DNA of 64,000 nt from Larimichthys crocea (GCF_000972845.2 NC_040022.1:6664979-6728978); one strand, 5' to 3'. Shown: positions 12,117 to 27,000, counted from the first letter of the stretch. The notes: generated by a model from the sequence alone, not told the origin. Numbers and translations are program-made.

Positions 12117-14096
12117 CTAGTTCGCAACAACTCGTGATTTCATCCAATCCAGACTGGCAGGTAAGCTGGGGGAGGGTGAAAGGAAACAGGAGGTGGTTAT
12201 TCCAGCAGCCATTGGTGTTTGTAAAGATATTTGAGGAGCTGACTCATACGTGATTATGGCAGAGAGAGAGCGAGAGTGTGAGGTGTGTAAGACTCACCCT
12301 TCTCCTGTCAGGGCACAGCAGGCTTGGACATGCCATGAGTGTGTTGTGATGGAGTCAAGTGTGAGGCACTGGGAGATCTCGGCAGCCGTCATCGAGCCCT
12401 TCATGTCTTGTTTGTTGGCCAAAATAAGAACGGCTGCATTCTGCAGGTCCTACATTAAGAGAAGATGGATTAGCAATGCTGCTATTGGTATCAATTTCTA
12501 TTAATAGAGCTGTAACATTTCCATTGGAAAACCCAAACATATCCTCACTTCACCTTTGGAAGAAGCAACCTCAGCGGAATATTTAGACTTGTGTCAAAGC
12601 GCTGACTCACACTGTCTACGCTGAAACTTCCTCACCACAGCGTGTCACGGGTTATCAACTTATAACGCAATTAGTCACACTGAAAGCAGGAGTTATCTCA
12701 GACATCTAAACAACAAACTGAACAACAAAAGGAATTCACGTCAAGAATTCTATAATCTGATCTAAAGTAAAGACTGACTTGTGGTAAAAAAATAAAATGT
12801 CAGACCAGCGCTTGAACTAAGAAACATCTCGAAACACAAGTGAATTCATACCTCATGCGAGAGCATTCGATGCAGCTCATCTTTGCTTAGAGTGAGACGT
12901 TCTCGGTCGGTGCTGTCCACAACCAGGATGACAATCTGAAAATATAGTATAATTAAAATATAATTAAACCAGTTATGAGCACACAGTGCAACCGTTGCTC
13001 ACATTATCAGAGCTCATATTATCAGTGACTGTTAGGTAATGATAGAAGGGGATGTACGGTTAAATTATAGATGATTATGTAAGGGTGGTAAGATAATACC
13101 TTTATCAATACAGGGAGCATGGCAGATTAATAAGAAGCCAGTATGGGTTAATGTGCACGATACTTTCTGTTTCCCATATCAAACAAGACTTTAGATAAAA
13201 CCATCAACAATTTTCAAGTCAGCATATTTCTGACTTTGATTTTTTGTGTTTCAGTATCACTGAGGGACTGAAGACAGACAGCGATAAGTACCTCTGTGTT
13301 GCCGTAGTATGAGTACCAGCTGGCTCGAAGGCTCTCCTGTCCTCCAATATCCCAAACCAAGAAGTGTGTGTTTCGGACAGAGATCTGCTCAACGTTGCTG
13401 CCAATGGTTGGCGATGTGTGAACGGCCTCCTTCGTCAGACTGTTTGTGTGGGAAAGAAGAAAAATAAAACATTTAACACATGATATCAAGCATGACTTTA
13501 TACTCATATGGCACTATTGTAGCTCCAGAGAGTTACTTACAACTGATAGAGGATGGTTGTCTTTCCAGCATTGTCCAAACCCACAATGATGACTTTGTGC
13601 TCTGTAGAAAACACGAAAACAGAAGTTAGAATGAACCTGAATGTAAACTGGATTTCGCCTCATGTGACCACACTGTAATCTGCTTTCAAAGCAGCCCAAG
13701 ACAAATGTACACACAGATAAGATAAAGACAGGTACAGGAATGTGATGTCCTGAGCTGAAAAAGACATCTCATGTCTACTGTGAGGTTATTACATCACTGC
13801 ACAGCAGATAGCAAGGGTCTTTCTGAACTGCTCACACTGTTAGAGAACGAAGCTGACAGTCTTTGTTTTATTCTAAGTCAATTATTCTAATTTCATTCAG
13901 TGTGGTTTACTTTATTCAAACAACATCGCTTGAGTAGCAGATGACGAACAACATATTAACAATAACAATTATGATAACATTATGTTAATTATCAACAATT
14001 ATGTTAAACTGGTGATATTGTTACTGTTATACAAATTAAGTTCATCTTACCTCTGTCACCGAACACAGCCATCATCTTGGTCAGAAGAAAGCCCAT
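12117..14096 (-). CDS. arl5c: ADP-ribosylation factor-like GTPase 5C
   Basis: Complete coding region, six exons on the minus strand: 14096-14051, 13601-13541, 13439-13292, 12935-12852, 12449-12298, 12165-12117 (stop TAG at 12119-12117). Together 540 nt, 179 residues, the usual ARL5 length, and every junction is GT-AG in phase. The start MGFLLTK gives Gly2 for N-myristoylation. GTPase motifs are intact: G1 GLDNAGKT, a Thr in the switch I segment PTIGSNVE, G3 WDIGGQE, G4 NKQD, G5 [11 protein letters not shown]5 proteins act at the trans-Golgi in tethering-factor recruitment. ARL5C rather than 5A/5B follows from the ending [15 protein letters not shown], close to the human ARL5C ending, and from its place between plxdc1 and cacnb1. 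A 3' UTR probably extends to about 11148. Confidence 0.95.
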
Positions 14097-17000
14097 GTCC
14101 AACAAGTGTGTGTGTTCACAAATCCAGTAAAAGCTCAGTACTAGGAGTCAAACTTCAGTATCTGTCAGGAGAACTCTGTTTCTTCGTCTCATATCAGTTT
14201 CTGCTTCAGCACAGCGGTAGTGGGTGGAGACTACTGTGAAAATTTTTTGGTATTTTCCAAAGACAAAAGGTATAGTGGCGGTGCGTTCATGTGCTGTGGG
14301 AAATGTTGCAATTACCGGTGTGAGGGATCCGTATTTTGTCTCTGTTGAGGTACACCAGCCTAAAACAAACACAGTCTAACACAACAGTGCTGTGATACAC
14401 ATCCTCCATCATGGAAGTTATAAAGTCATTGTAATGATCACAGTTTGGCAACTTACATGTAATAATGCTTCATATGTAGCAAATGGGATTAAATGTAGAG
14501 AAGTCTCGGAATTTATGTCAGTCATTTAATGTAAAAGTGATAAATATTATTTTTATAAGTAGCTTGAAAACCCACTTTGCTTAAATGATGAAAACTAAAT
14601 GTAGAACCGAAACCTTCGATCTATTTTAATTGAAATAATTAAAATGTAATACACACTATACAACAACAACAAGAGCAATGAAGTGTGATTTTTATGCTGC
14701 TAAATGTCATATATGATCAATTGAGAAAACATGTTTTTCAACGCTATTTATATGATCAAAACATTACTGATGCGTCTTTAAAGTGCAGTTTTGCTTTAAA
14801 CATTTTTCCAACATCACCATCATCATTATCTTTACTATCAGGTCGGGACAAAGAAACACAACAAACCATTTCTCTAAGGTTCACTAAATCACCTGACTCT
14901 TATCGGAGGTCTCGCAGCTCAGATGTCGGAGTTTAGTCAGGAGCACTTGAAGGTTACACACAGTACAGCAGTTCCGAGCGTCATACCGACGGCAGGAGTG
15001 GACCATCGTGACGCAACTAGTGACACGCGTGTCTTGTCGATACGGAAAGTGAAGCAACACTGTTTTGCTTCCTCTTTCTGTAATAGGAACAGGTTGTTCA
15101 GATCTATTAGAAAGCAAAAGTAGGTCTAATAAGAATTCCCCTGAAATTTCTGTCCAGGTATTTCCCCAAGTACTTCCTTCCTTAAAAACACAATAACACC
15201 AATAAGTTAACAGTATGTATATTATATGTTTTTTTTTGTTTCTTGTTGGCATGACATGACAACTCTTACTGTTGGGGCCTTCCCCAGCCAAAAGTCTAAC
15301 CTTTTGTGTGTGTGTTATTGTCTTTTTGTTTTTACTTTCAATATCAAAACTACCTCGTTTAAGGAATTTAAAAAAACAGCAATTAAAAATAAGATCTGCA
15401 TACATATCTCCTTTTTTTTAAACCAATTTTATTATTCAAGTTTTTCGGTCACAAAGACCTTTGTCAGGGCATGATCTCTTTCATTACTTTAAATATCCTA
15501 CATTTTTATGTCCAATTTCAACAACAGATACTACTTTACAGAATAAGATGTTTATTTAGAAAATATATAATCAGCCTATAAAGTATGATTGCTTAATGGA
15601 CTGATCTGCCTAATATAGTAGATATAACCATGACTAACTATACAGTAATATGTTGCTTAATCCATGAATGTAACACTCTGATTCTCTCTTTTCTAAACAG
15701 CATATATTTACACTGTGGTACAGTTACTTTACTTTATTTTACCTTCTAACACAGCTGAACTCTTAGTTACTGTCAGTGTGATATTATGGTGCCCTCAGCT
15801 TATTACGCCTTGTTAAATAACACTCTGCTGCAAGGCGCACGTTCAAGTTTCAGATGGAAACCACATCTTCGTTTGTTCCTCCCTTGCAAATGATGAGATG
15901 ACAAGAGATGTGAATGTTAGACATAAAACCACATCCTGGATTCAACTGTACTTTAACTGAAACACTTGGCAGGTGGGAGGAGTGTTTTGGTGTTAATGTT
16001 TAATGTTCCTCTGAACTTAAACAATAAAGTGACAAAGGCTCGAGTATATTTAGATTGTACGTCTACAATAATGTAGGCCAGATTTAGCAGGTTTACACCC
16101 ATAAAAGTACCTTGACTGGGCCGGTTCTACAGGAAGGTCGATATTAAGTATTAAATTGGACACATGACGACACAGTCAAGTTTTGTTGTAATTTCAGCTC
16201 AAGAAGAAGAAAGAAAAGCTTCTTCTGAAATAAAATCTCTTTATATGTCCTGAGAGACAGAAAACACCACTAATGAACGTCAAAGTGTACAAATACACAT
16301 GCAGACTTTGCATATTTCTTTGATAAATGTGTCTTTGATAATCACATCTCATCTCACTGTATTAATTAAGTGACACAATGGCATTTTCTGATTAAATTTT
16401 TAATTAAAATACGAATTTATCCACAGATTAAAAATGAAAGGCAGAAAAAGCAAAATGTAGCTACAATCAGGCACCAATGATACATGTTATTTCATATTTT
16501 TTAACAATTGCGATAACGCAACAATAACATTATTTACTGATCATTATTTAATATTTATTTATTCAACTGAAGACAGGTGGGCCGAAGCAGCCCACCAAAG
16601 ACATTCATGGATTCTCCATTATAGATAACTGAGTAAAGACCAATGCTGATCCTATACCCCCCATCACCCCACGTGATACTCCTCTCACTACCTCACAAGA
16701 ACTGAAGATTTAAAATAAAAAATTGCAAATGTCCACAGGAAAAAACAACACTAATTCAGTCAGAAATCAAGAGTAAGAAGAGAGTGGTATTTAATATCAG
16801 ACAAGCTAGCTGTTTGGGTGAAAGTTGAGAGTGATTAACCACACACACAAGTACTTTTTATATAACCATTAGCCCTGAAAAACAGACGACAAAGCTGGTG
16901 CAAAGAAAACGAGATGAGCGATGTGCTGGAGCGACAGCATGGGCTACGGTGCAGAGTAGCCAAGAGACACGAACAGACACAAATATGGTATGAAAACAAG

Positions 17001-18003
17001 TGTAACAAGAGTTAAGACATCCCACCGTGGCAGTGGTGGACATGGCTTGGCGAGACATTCCGGCACTTGTGATTGGAGTTTTCTTGAAATAAGGGTGTTT
17101 TAAGGTGGGAGTGACTAAGGCAGGACACTTCATTCACAAAACTACAACCGCAGTGCTGCTTTGAATCGGCACCACGTTAGAAAAACCAGAGAACAAATGA
17201 ACACTGCAGGCGCCCTCAGCACCCACGAGGAAGAGCAAAACAGAAAACGGGAGGACTGGGTCAGACGTGTACAGTCGGGTACAGTGGCTGAACCAGGTCA
17301 GGGAAGAAGTAAACGTCTTTGGAGTGTTCTCTTTGTTGTTATCAAGCTGACATGAGTGTAGCAACATTGATAAATTGTTGTGTTAAAGTATGGCAACTTC
17401 TCCACCAGCTTTTTAAGGTCTAGGTGATAAGAAAGTGGAGGTGAGTGACTCATAACTTCTGGATCTCAGGATTAGTCTCAATCTTGGAAATCCAAAAGCA
17501 ATGAGTGAGATTAAGGTAAAGAGAAACCCTGACACTGTACATGGGGACGGTGACGTTAGACCCTGTTTAAGACTGCAGAGGACAGACAGGACAGACTACA
17601 GATCTACCAGCCTTCACACTCTACAACTGAAGGACAGGTTGAGTCATACAGATCACAATCAGAGATTCACAATCGTAACAATTACTGCCCTCGTGCTGTC
17701 AGTTTAGAAATCCATGATATTCATGCAGTATTAACATAGGAAACAAAAAGAAACAGACCGATATTATTTTTCTAAACATAAATAAATAAATTGAATTGCA
17801 AGAAGAAGTTGATGAGAATGGCATCTGGCAGTTGATGTGTTTCTTTACATTGTACTGGGATGTAAACAGATTCATTTGTTAGCCTGACTGGCATGGCCCC
17901 AGACCCACAATTCAGTTCCTTCTAAACCCAAACCCCGAACCTATACCCCCCTCCCTCTCATCTCCCTCCAGTCGCCTCCATGCCCCTGTGGTATGATGTG
18001 TGT
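14097..18003. other. Spacer between arl5c and cacnb1
   Basis: It holds the arl5c 5' flank on the left and, on the right, the probable cacnb1 3' UTR on the minus strand. Candidate cacnb1 poly(A) signals (AATAAA twice on the minus strand) lie at 16554-16563, which would give a 3' UTR of about 1.4 kb. AT-rich, with no coding exon recognised. Confidence 0.6.
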
Positions 18004-21000
18004 TCAGCGGATGTAGACGTCCCTCCCCCAGTCGTCCTGGTTCTTGTTGCGGCTCATGTTGGCCCCGGTGTCCACAGGGTCCTGGCAGTAACGCTCCCTC
18101 AGCTTGGCGCGTCCATGCGGCTGCGTCTGGGTCGGCATCGGGGGATGGTTCAGGTTTTCCTGGTCCGGCTCGGCACCTTCGTCCTCCCAGGAGGCCTGTC
18201 TGCCGTGATGCTGTGCCAAATGGAGGCGGCTACCCCCGCCCCCTCGGTAGGGCTCGGGCTCTTCATAAGGGTCAGTCTCAATGTCCATGCAGGAGTCGCC
18301 AGCCTCGGTGTAGGCAGAGTCCCGGCTGCCCTGGGTCTCAGAGTCGAAGGTATCTTGCCGTGACAGGCCTCGCCCGCTCCCTCCCCTTAGCTGGCCACGA
18401 GATGAGCGTATGTATGTTTGCTGCTGCTGCTGAGGTTTTCCTCCCAGGTCTGTTTGATAGTCATGCAGGGTGCCGCTCCCACCACACTCTGTCAGAGGCC
18501 CTTCTCGCTTCTGCTCACCGTGCACCAGGTACGGCCCCTGCAGCCAGCCACAGCCATGCCACACAGCAACCATGCAGAGACACAAACAACAGAGCAAAAC
18601 CAGACAGTTGTTAGTCAGCAGGGTTAGCATGAGGCAGGGCATACAATAAAAGACCCACAATATCATCGAGTCAGAGCTTAAGGATGTGGGTTTCTAAGCA
18701 AGTGTTTATGACTGAAATGCACGCACGCAGTAACACAAACACAGTAATTACTTGGTTAGTCAAACAGCCTAGTTCTACTCATTTAAAATCACGATGCTGA
18801 CCTGCAAATAAAAACACACCCAAGCAGTTAATCAACAACAAGAACGAAGATCTACCTCCACAACAGTGACACCTACTGGCAGATCAATCTCATGGCAGAA
18901 AAAAAAAAAGCAGAAATATCACTACCAAAAGATTATGTAATTATTTGAACTCTTTAGCATGTGATGTTTATGCTGACATAGTTTTACTTAATTCAGGAAT
19001 ACCAACAGTTATGAAGTCCAGTTGGCTTTTAGGATGAACTATTTTTGTTGCCTCTTTAATGCCAGTCTCAATAAAAATGTTGGAAGGAAATATAAAATAT
19101 AAAACAAGTTTCCAACCATTTGGTGTACTACTCTCTCTCGAGTGCCACGCGGCCAAAGACTATATGTAAGCCATCATAACTGACGTGTAGCCAGTAGTAA
19201 CTTAGCGATAGAGGCACAGCAGATTAGTACTTTGGCATTAAAATGATTAAAAAAAGATTGAACTCGACAGAGTGTTAGCAACAGCCTCCACCAAACTAAG
19301 CGTTTCTGTTTGAAGAGGCGGACATGACTTGCTGTTTTCAGGGGCGGTACCATGGCAACACGGAGGGAGACAGCAAACTGGATTCAGCCTCCCAGAGCAA
19401 AAGTGTTGGAGAAAGGAGGCCACGGAGCTAAAGAGGGAAGGGTGGGGGCAGCAGATATCATTTTACTCTTGATTACATTGAAATGGAGGGGGCCCCAAGA
19501 GCAGGGGTGCCTTATGGGTTATTCCTTTAGTCCAGTGTGGTTTGAGTTGCTGTCACAGTTTAAACAGTGCAGGGAAGTGAACGCTGATTAATTGTGGGTG
19601 TTTTTATGTGTGGGAAATTGGCTCCTGATTAGCTCATGTATATGTAATTCCTGCATAGGTGTGTTTGTGTGAATGTGCATCTGTGTTGTGTTTCTATATA
19701 CAGCATAAACAGGGTTTCAATGCACTTTTCCTTCATGGTAAAGAGAGCACGCTGCTGGGTTGAGGTTGAGTTGCCGGAGTCTCCCCACCCCGCTCTCTAT
19801 TGGACTTCAGAGAGCATGTTCTTCCTCTTTCCCCACACCGTCCATGTCAGGCCACAGATCCATATTTCTGCGCAGGGAGGTGAGCACCTGTACCTGCAGG
19901 TTGGAGACGGGCTCAGGAGAGGCGGCCAGGGCTGCCGTGGCCATGGTACGGTTGAGCAAAGGGTTGGGAGGGTTGCTGCTCGGGGGGTGGGTTGCCTTCC
20001 AGTACGCCTCCAGATAGTCAGCCAGGTGCTCGCAGGCATCTTCCAGCTGGTTCTCGTCCAGGATGATGTCAAACAATTCCTGTACACAAATAAAATGATT
20101 TTTTTTGTTTGTTTGTCTTAAAAGAAATTCTAGGAATTGTTTCATTATTCCAGTCACAAAGCAAAACTCACTGGTGGACACTGGGCCAATTTGTCTGCTG
20201 CCACCATCTGCACATTTAGGTGTTTAGCCTGGGACTTCCCCCTAGATTTGATGAGCCTCTGGAGGACCTGCAGAGAGACAACAACACTTTACCATCAATT
20301 ATTCATGTAAATGTGCTCGCCCACTTTGGTAATTTTTTTATGGTGATAGGAAACAATTTAGTAGAATTTTAAAAAGGTACCCAGTGGAGTTTTTTTAACT
20401 ACTGGTAGCTCTATGGAGCAATGATTCTACAAAAGGACCCTTTTGTTTGTTTTATACATGCACACAGGGGTGTCACATCACATTTCAATATGCTATATAC
20501 TGTGAACTTTTGCACAGTTCTTCACAAAACTGTACCGCTCGTTTCATTAAAAAAACAAAACATATTGTACATATATTTATAATATCTACTTATGTTTCTT
20601 GTAATTTTAGTACAAATTTAGCGTAATTTTTATCTTTTAGTTTTTATAATAATTTAAAGTTTGTTATGGCAATAAAACCTGTTTTACACTATTCCACTGC
20701 TCTACAGTCAGTGTTCAACACATTAAAATAGCAAATGTGGATATCTAACTTTGCAAATTGAACTTTTGTTTACAAAAAACCTCCACGGGGCACCTTGAAA
20801 GTTAACATTTAGTCCTGGTTGACACCCATGGTTATCTGGTTTAACACTACTTTGAGTAGATATTATTTGACAAGGCAAAACAATGGTAGGAGTGGCAGGC
20901 GTTGCCACTTAATGAGAACTACTATACAAAAAGATCATATTTTATGAGAGACTGCAAGGCTATTCCTAAAAACAGCCAACCATACAGTACATAGTATAAA

Positions 21001-24000
21001 AAATGAGTTTTGATTTGATTAAAATCCTAAAAGAATTATAACTTTGAGGTCATTGGTTACCATACCTTAGGTGAGGCTATTTTGATATAGACAATGATGG
21101 GAGCCAGGGAGGTCTTAGCCAGCTGAGAGGGGTGGTTGATGGTGTCTGCATCCAGAGCGACCAGCTGGAGGGTGCGCGCTAACTCAAAGATGCGCTCGAT
21201 CTCACTCTGCACCTCAGCTGAAGGCCCAGGACACAGATAAGACACATAAATACAGGAGGACAACAAAGAGATAATCTAAACACCATTTCTTATTGAGGAG
21301 CTACATCACTGTATATTAGCCATACTTACTTTACTTCTCTGCACAAGTACATACTGATATGTTAGTACTTAATCATGCATATCGAAGTTTAAGAAAAAAC
21401 AGTTCCAAGCGTATGAATTAGACTGGATCACAGTTAAAGTTCCATTTATGCGCAGCTAAATGGAGCAGTGCAGCATCCTCATTCTGTTGCAACCTCCCAG
21501 CATTTAGAATTTTCTCGTGTCCTACTGATCTTTTTTTATTCCAAAGTTGCGAAGGAAGGAGACACTTAAGAATGAGATGCCTGTGGCACTAACTAATAAT
21601 AAGGGCACAATTTCTCACCATGTGAATAAAACAGAAACAAAAATAAATAAAGAAAAACAAAAATACACCTTCTCAAAAGAAATTAAGTGGAACATTAGTT
21701 TCTGTTAGCACTTAATAGGCACAGCGGTAATTAATAATCAACTCTGTGGACTGCTTGGGTGTTTTGTTTTCATTGTTCCTCAGCAACAGCCTATCATTTT
21801 TTTTTTGTTCGCCTTTTTTTCTTTAAATCAGTCTGTTGGTGCGTAAGAACAGAGATTACAACCGGAAACCAGAATGTTTCTCGCTGGTCTGGTCAGACCT
21901 CAGCGCCTCCGAGGTGCACGTGCTGCCAACACAGCGACAGAGAGAGATAACGGGGCAAGGCAATCTCCAGAGAGAGACGAAGCCTGCACACAATTTAGCA
22001 GCCTCCAGAGGGCTGAAGGATAGGGAATTAAAGCTGGAGGCAAAAACAGGGCCTCTGTAGAGTGATAAGAAAGGTGAACTTTAACTCCTTTGCAGCAAGG
22101 CAAGGTTTCCATTAACCTCAACAAAGACTTGGACTTTTGCAAATTTGGATTTGACTGCAGCGAGAGACTTGCTCCCGTGCCATGACTCGACAGAGTTCAT
22201 GAGAGAAGGTCCATCTTCTACGGAGGCTTTTCTTTGGTATGATCGCACATATATATAGTATATGGATAGCTTTATATGTAGGTCACAGAAGGGTGAGAGA
22301 AGTATGGACAGTATTGGCCTCGCTCTCGGATTCCCATTAATAACCTAGAGCAGATACCATCTGCACTGCTGCCATCCCCCGGATGCCTTCTCTCGTTGGT
22401 TTTTATGATTATTTTCTTTTTGTTAGAGACTACAGGCTGTCACACAGAAGTATGAGGAACAGAGAAACTGACAGGCAAGCAGACAGGCAGACAAACGATG
22501 TATGAGCAGATGATGAATATAGTGAGAAGAAAAGGGGAGGGTGGAAGGAGAGGGGGCTCCATTGTTTCGTTGCAAGGAGAGCATACGTACCCAGTACGTC
22601 TGAATCAAAAGAGAGTGGTGAAAGAAGATGGGAGGTGGGAGGAGAAAGTGGGGTGAGGGGGAGGATTTGGTGGGTGAAGGGCAGAAAAAGACAGGATGAG
22701 GAAAGAGAGAGGAGGCCAGATCAGACTCAGACAGTAAGAGCAGGTATAAAAAGGAAAAAACTTGACAACGGTACCTACAGTGCATGACCTGTCCACCTTT
22801 ATAGTCCTGTCTGTTTCAGCCGAGACAGTCCCAATTACAAGATATGTGTATGTGCTTTTTAACCTAACTCCTGCAGCATCATGACGATTTTTTACTGTGT
22901 GAACAAGCTGCCTCTGAAAGCACATTAAAGAATAGATGTGGTGATATTCTATAATAAGAACTGTCTTTTATCCAAAGTCTGGTGTATCTTATTCCTCAGT
23001 GCCATCAAGCTCTGCTGTTCTCCACCACAGAGAGTTGAGTGACACGTTCCTTTGAAGCAACGAACCACTGTAGTTTATTTTGAGTCAATCCCACATACAT
23101 CATTCTGCTGCCTCAGTAGAACAATAAATGTGAATTAATTCGCAGCTCAAAATAGTCTCTAATCTATCAATCTATCTATCTATCTATGAAAGAAACACAC
23201 TAAAAGATATGAAACACAGATAGTGAAAGGTATTTCAATGGATGTTTAGCAACATGACAAAATGAACGAAAATGCTTTTCCATTTGCTCGATCTCCACTT
23301 AATCATCTTGTCAAATAACAACTTCTAGTTGTTGCACTGAAGTGGCTCTATGCCGTCTTACCCAGGCTGGAGCGGGTACTGGAGCGCTCAATGATGGTGT
23401 GTTTGCTGGGGTTGTTGAGGACTGAACGTTTGGCCAGGGAGATGTCCGCTGTCACCCGTGTGATGGATATCCTGAAAACAAAGATCCAGCACACCAGTTG
23501 TTACAGGGTCAATAAACAAAAAGCAATTAAAGCGGAGTGTACAGGAGTGTACATGATGTCATTCTTACCTGCCCTCAAACTTGTGTTTCAGAAAGTCAAA
23601 GAGCGCTTTCTGCATCATGTCTGTCACCTAAAGACAAAGCATCAGATGTAAGACAACGTACCATGGAAGTGAAAAAGATATAAAACAAGCATGTGTTACT
23701 AATTTTTCTGTTTACCTCGTATCCTTTCAGAGACGGCCCAACTAGGATGATGGGTCTCATGGAAGGGACCACGTCATAGGGTGGGACATGCTCCATCTGA
23801 GCCAGAAAAAGTCCTTATCAGTTCCACAAAGCTTACACAGAACATGAACTTAACACAAACACCCTTCCCCTCTGTGAGCGGTCAGACTGATGGATGGTGA
23901 GTTTTACACGCTGGACTTCATAAGTTTTTTGACTGCCTAGAAATGTTTTGGAGGCAGGGATCAGTTTCTTACTGAAAGCGCTCTCTTCTGCTGTCTCACA

Positions 24001-27000
24001 TAATTAAAGTGTCCATAATTAAACCAGACGAGGCAGGGTGTCTGTGATTGTTGCTGCTGCTCTAACACAGACGTCACATTTCACACTTTTCTCTTTTTGT
24101 CATGCATCAGCACTCGGTGTGAATTTTCCGGTCATTACTGCTGCAGTAAAAGTAAAAAGACAGTTCTTACATTTGTGCTATTGAAATGTATCTTTCATTG
24201 CTGAAATCTTTGTCACAACTTTATTGCGACAAGTTGCAAGTGTTTGATATATTTTAGGGATGCACAATATCAGCACATTATTGGTATTGGTCAAGCCTTT
24301 AAAATGATATTTATTTTGAGTTTGTTTTGTGTTTCCTGTTTTATTTTGTAGTTCTCCACCTGTCTATGTCTTGCACTTCCTGCCCTGTTTTTGATTATGC
24401 ACCTGTCCCTGATTAGTTTCACCTGGTGTCCTGCATGGCTATTTTAGTTCCTGTGTTTCCTGTGTTTCCTTTTCTGTCCGTTAAGTGTGTGATGTGTCTT
24501 ATGTATCTGATGCATGTGTTACTGATGTTTTGGTTAGGTTTGGTTTGGTTCTTTGTGTTCATCACTGTGTCGTAAGTAATTAAAGATACTTTTTATGTAT
24601 CACATCTATGCTTTGTATATTATGTCTGCATCTGCCTGTGGATCATCATGATGAGAATAAACATAATCTGGTAATTCCACTACAGGAGAGATATGATATT
24701 CTAATCTGCAATTAGGTAGAAAAAATATGCACATATATAAAAAATAATATGTATAAAATGAATATTAGTTCCTGTTTTTCTTTTCAGCCATTTTTAATAA
24801 TCAAAATAAGCATTTTCCACAACTGCGTATAAAGCAGCCCTATATATACTGTACTCTGTGGCTTTCCCTAAGCCATTTACACTAAAACCATACAACCGAC
24901 ACAGAGACTTGTATAGAGCACCCACACACAAACACGAAGCTTATTTCTACATTATGAATCATCACTGATTCATCCATAAGGATGCCACAAGCATTTGTCC
25001 TCTTTAGAAACAACATTTTTTTTTTCCATAGAATGAGTTTTTTTTTTTTTTTCCAGTTCGTTCTTTTTAGATCTGTATTCGAAGCACGCCCCCTCCTCTG
25101 TGCATGCTCTGCAGCTCTTCAAGCGGGAGATAGTGCTGGAGTGCCCTGCTCCACTACATTACATTACATAAAAGCGGAGCATCGGAAGCTCATTTCACCT
25201 CATTTGTATTCACCGAAGCTAAAAATACATATTTTAAAAGTTTCCAAATGGCTCTTGTCTCTAAAGGGCAGAGCTGGAGCACTGAACATAACAATAGTGC
25301 TTATTGGTTTTGAATAACATGAGTGTGCTGCAGTTTAGTGTGGTGAGTAACAGGGAGGATGGCGTACATAATATAAATATCGATGATAGTTCACTTCAAT
25401 GATAAATAGTTATGTTTAGACACTGTGACTCAGTTGTTTACAGTAAATGTCAGATATTTGACGTCATAAAATTGCGGGATTTTCTTCCAGAGAAACATTA
25501 AAAAACATTTAACTCATGAGCTTTACTTTACTTTTTAAAATTTTGATTAAATATTGCTGATATGTCAGCATTTTCTCATGTTGTTTGTAAAATGCTATTT
25601 TTGACTTGACTTTGCTCCAGGTAAATACTGAAATAGATTTGTCTCAATAGGGTGAACAGGAGTGTAGGTCAGTATTTAAATCTGACTACTTAGTAAATAT
25701 TTTGAATGTAACTATTGTCCATATCTCTCACTCCACTCATAACAGGTCTTTGTTCTGCAGCCTTGACGTGTGATCCAAATTGTGCTGAAAAGCATAAAAA
25801 CAGCTGAGTGTGAGGCTTCTGTTGCTCAAATCAGCCGTCATAAATGGAAATGAAAGCATGTCAGTATGTGTTACTGTGTTACTCTGACTAACGGGGTCTG
25901 GGATGATTCTGCACCTGCATCCGTACACTGACAGCTGTGATACAAGCTCTGAGGGAAATGACAGAGGTGTCACCACGGTTTACAAATGCTCCTTTGAATG
26001 CGTCCTTGGAAGCATGAATATGTGCTATGAAATATTCTGCGGACTCATTTCTTACCACCACATGTCACCACAAGAAGGAAAATGTAAGACATCACAGGAT
26101 GGAAAGTTGAAATGTTAGAGGTTAGTCTTGAACGAACCACACTCACCGACTTCTGTTTCTGTTTAGCTGGGCCACCTACAGTATCATTCCACACAAAAGC
26201 CAGAAAAAACAAAAAGACAAGAGCACATTTAGTTATTGACAGGTTAGGATTAGGGGGGGAGATTGGGAAAGAAGCTGTTTATTGATTAAAACAGAGTTTA
26301 CACTGACTGCCTCCACTGTGGCTTCATATGAAATATAGAATAGATTAACTAAAATAGCAGCAGCCTGTGAATCAGTTAGTTCAACGCCTCTCCCAGCTGA
26401 CAAGCACACAAGCAAACATATCTCAGCGTAACCATCGTGCCCGGAGCCTGAAGGGCCAAACAGTGTTAGATTTAGGGGCTACAGTAGCGGACGGTTCAGT
26501 TGGGAGCAGTTAGTGAGAGATGGAGAAGGGAAGGAGAGATTAGACCTCTCGGAGGAGTTGGGGACAAATGCGGGAAGGAGGAGGGAGGCTGGCTAGGTAA
26601 GCGAGGTGTCCTGGGCCCCTAATGTTACCTTCTTAAAGAAGGGCAGTCGGTGGGCGTTGGCCTGAGGGGATGTTACGCTGCCTGACATGCCCTTGGAGGA
26701 GCGAGGGTCACCCTGGAACTCAGGGGGCTCCTCAGCATCCAGGTCGAGGGGATCAACGTCAAAGGCCACAGTGGACGTGTCCACGTGAGCTGATGAGGGG
26801 GTGGGGAGGACGGGCGGTGCAGAGAGAGAGAGGGACAAAAGGAGAACAGAAAAAGAAAGTAGGGAGGAGAGAGCGAGACAAGGCAGAGTTAAAGAGTAGA
26901 GGAAGCAAAGAAGTGGAAAAGCAAAAAGGGGAAGAGCAAATAGAAGGAAGAATGTGAGATGCATCCAGAAAGAGGCATGGAGGAAATTGCAAGAGATCAA

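Noticed and set aside
18000..18614. 204-codon plus-strand frame
   Set aside because: Shadow of cacnb1 exon 14, whose minus-strand translation matches the known beta-1 C-terminus.
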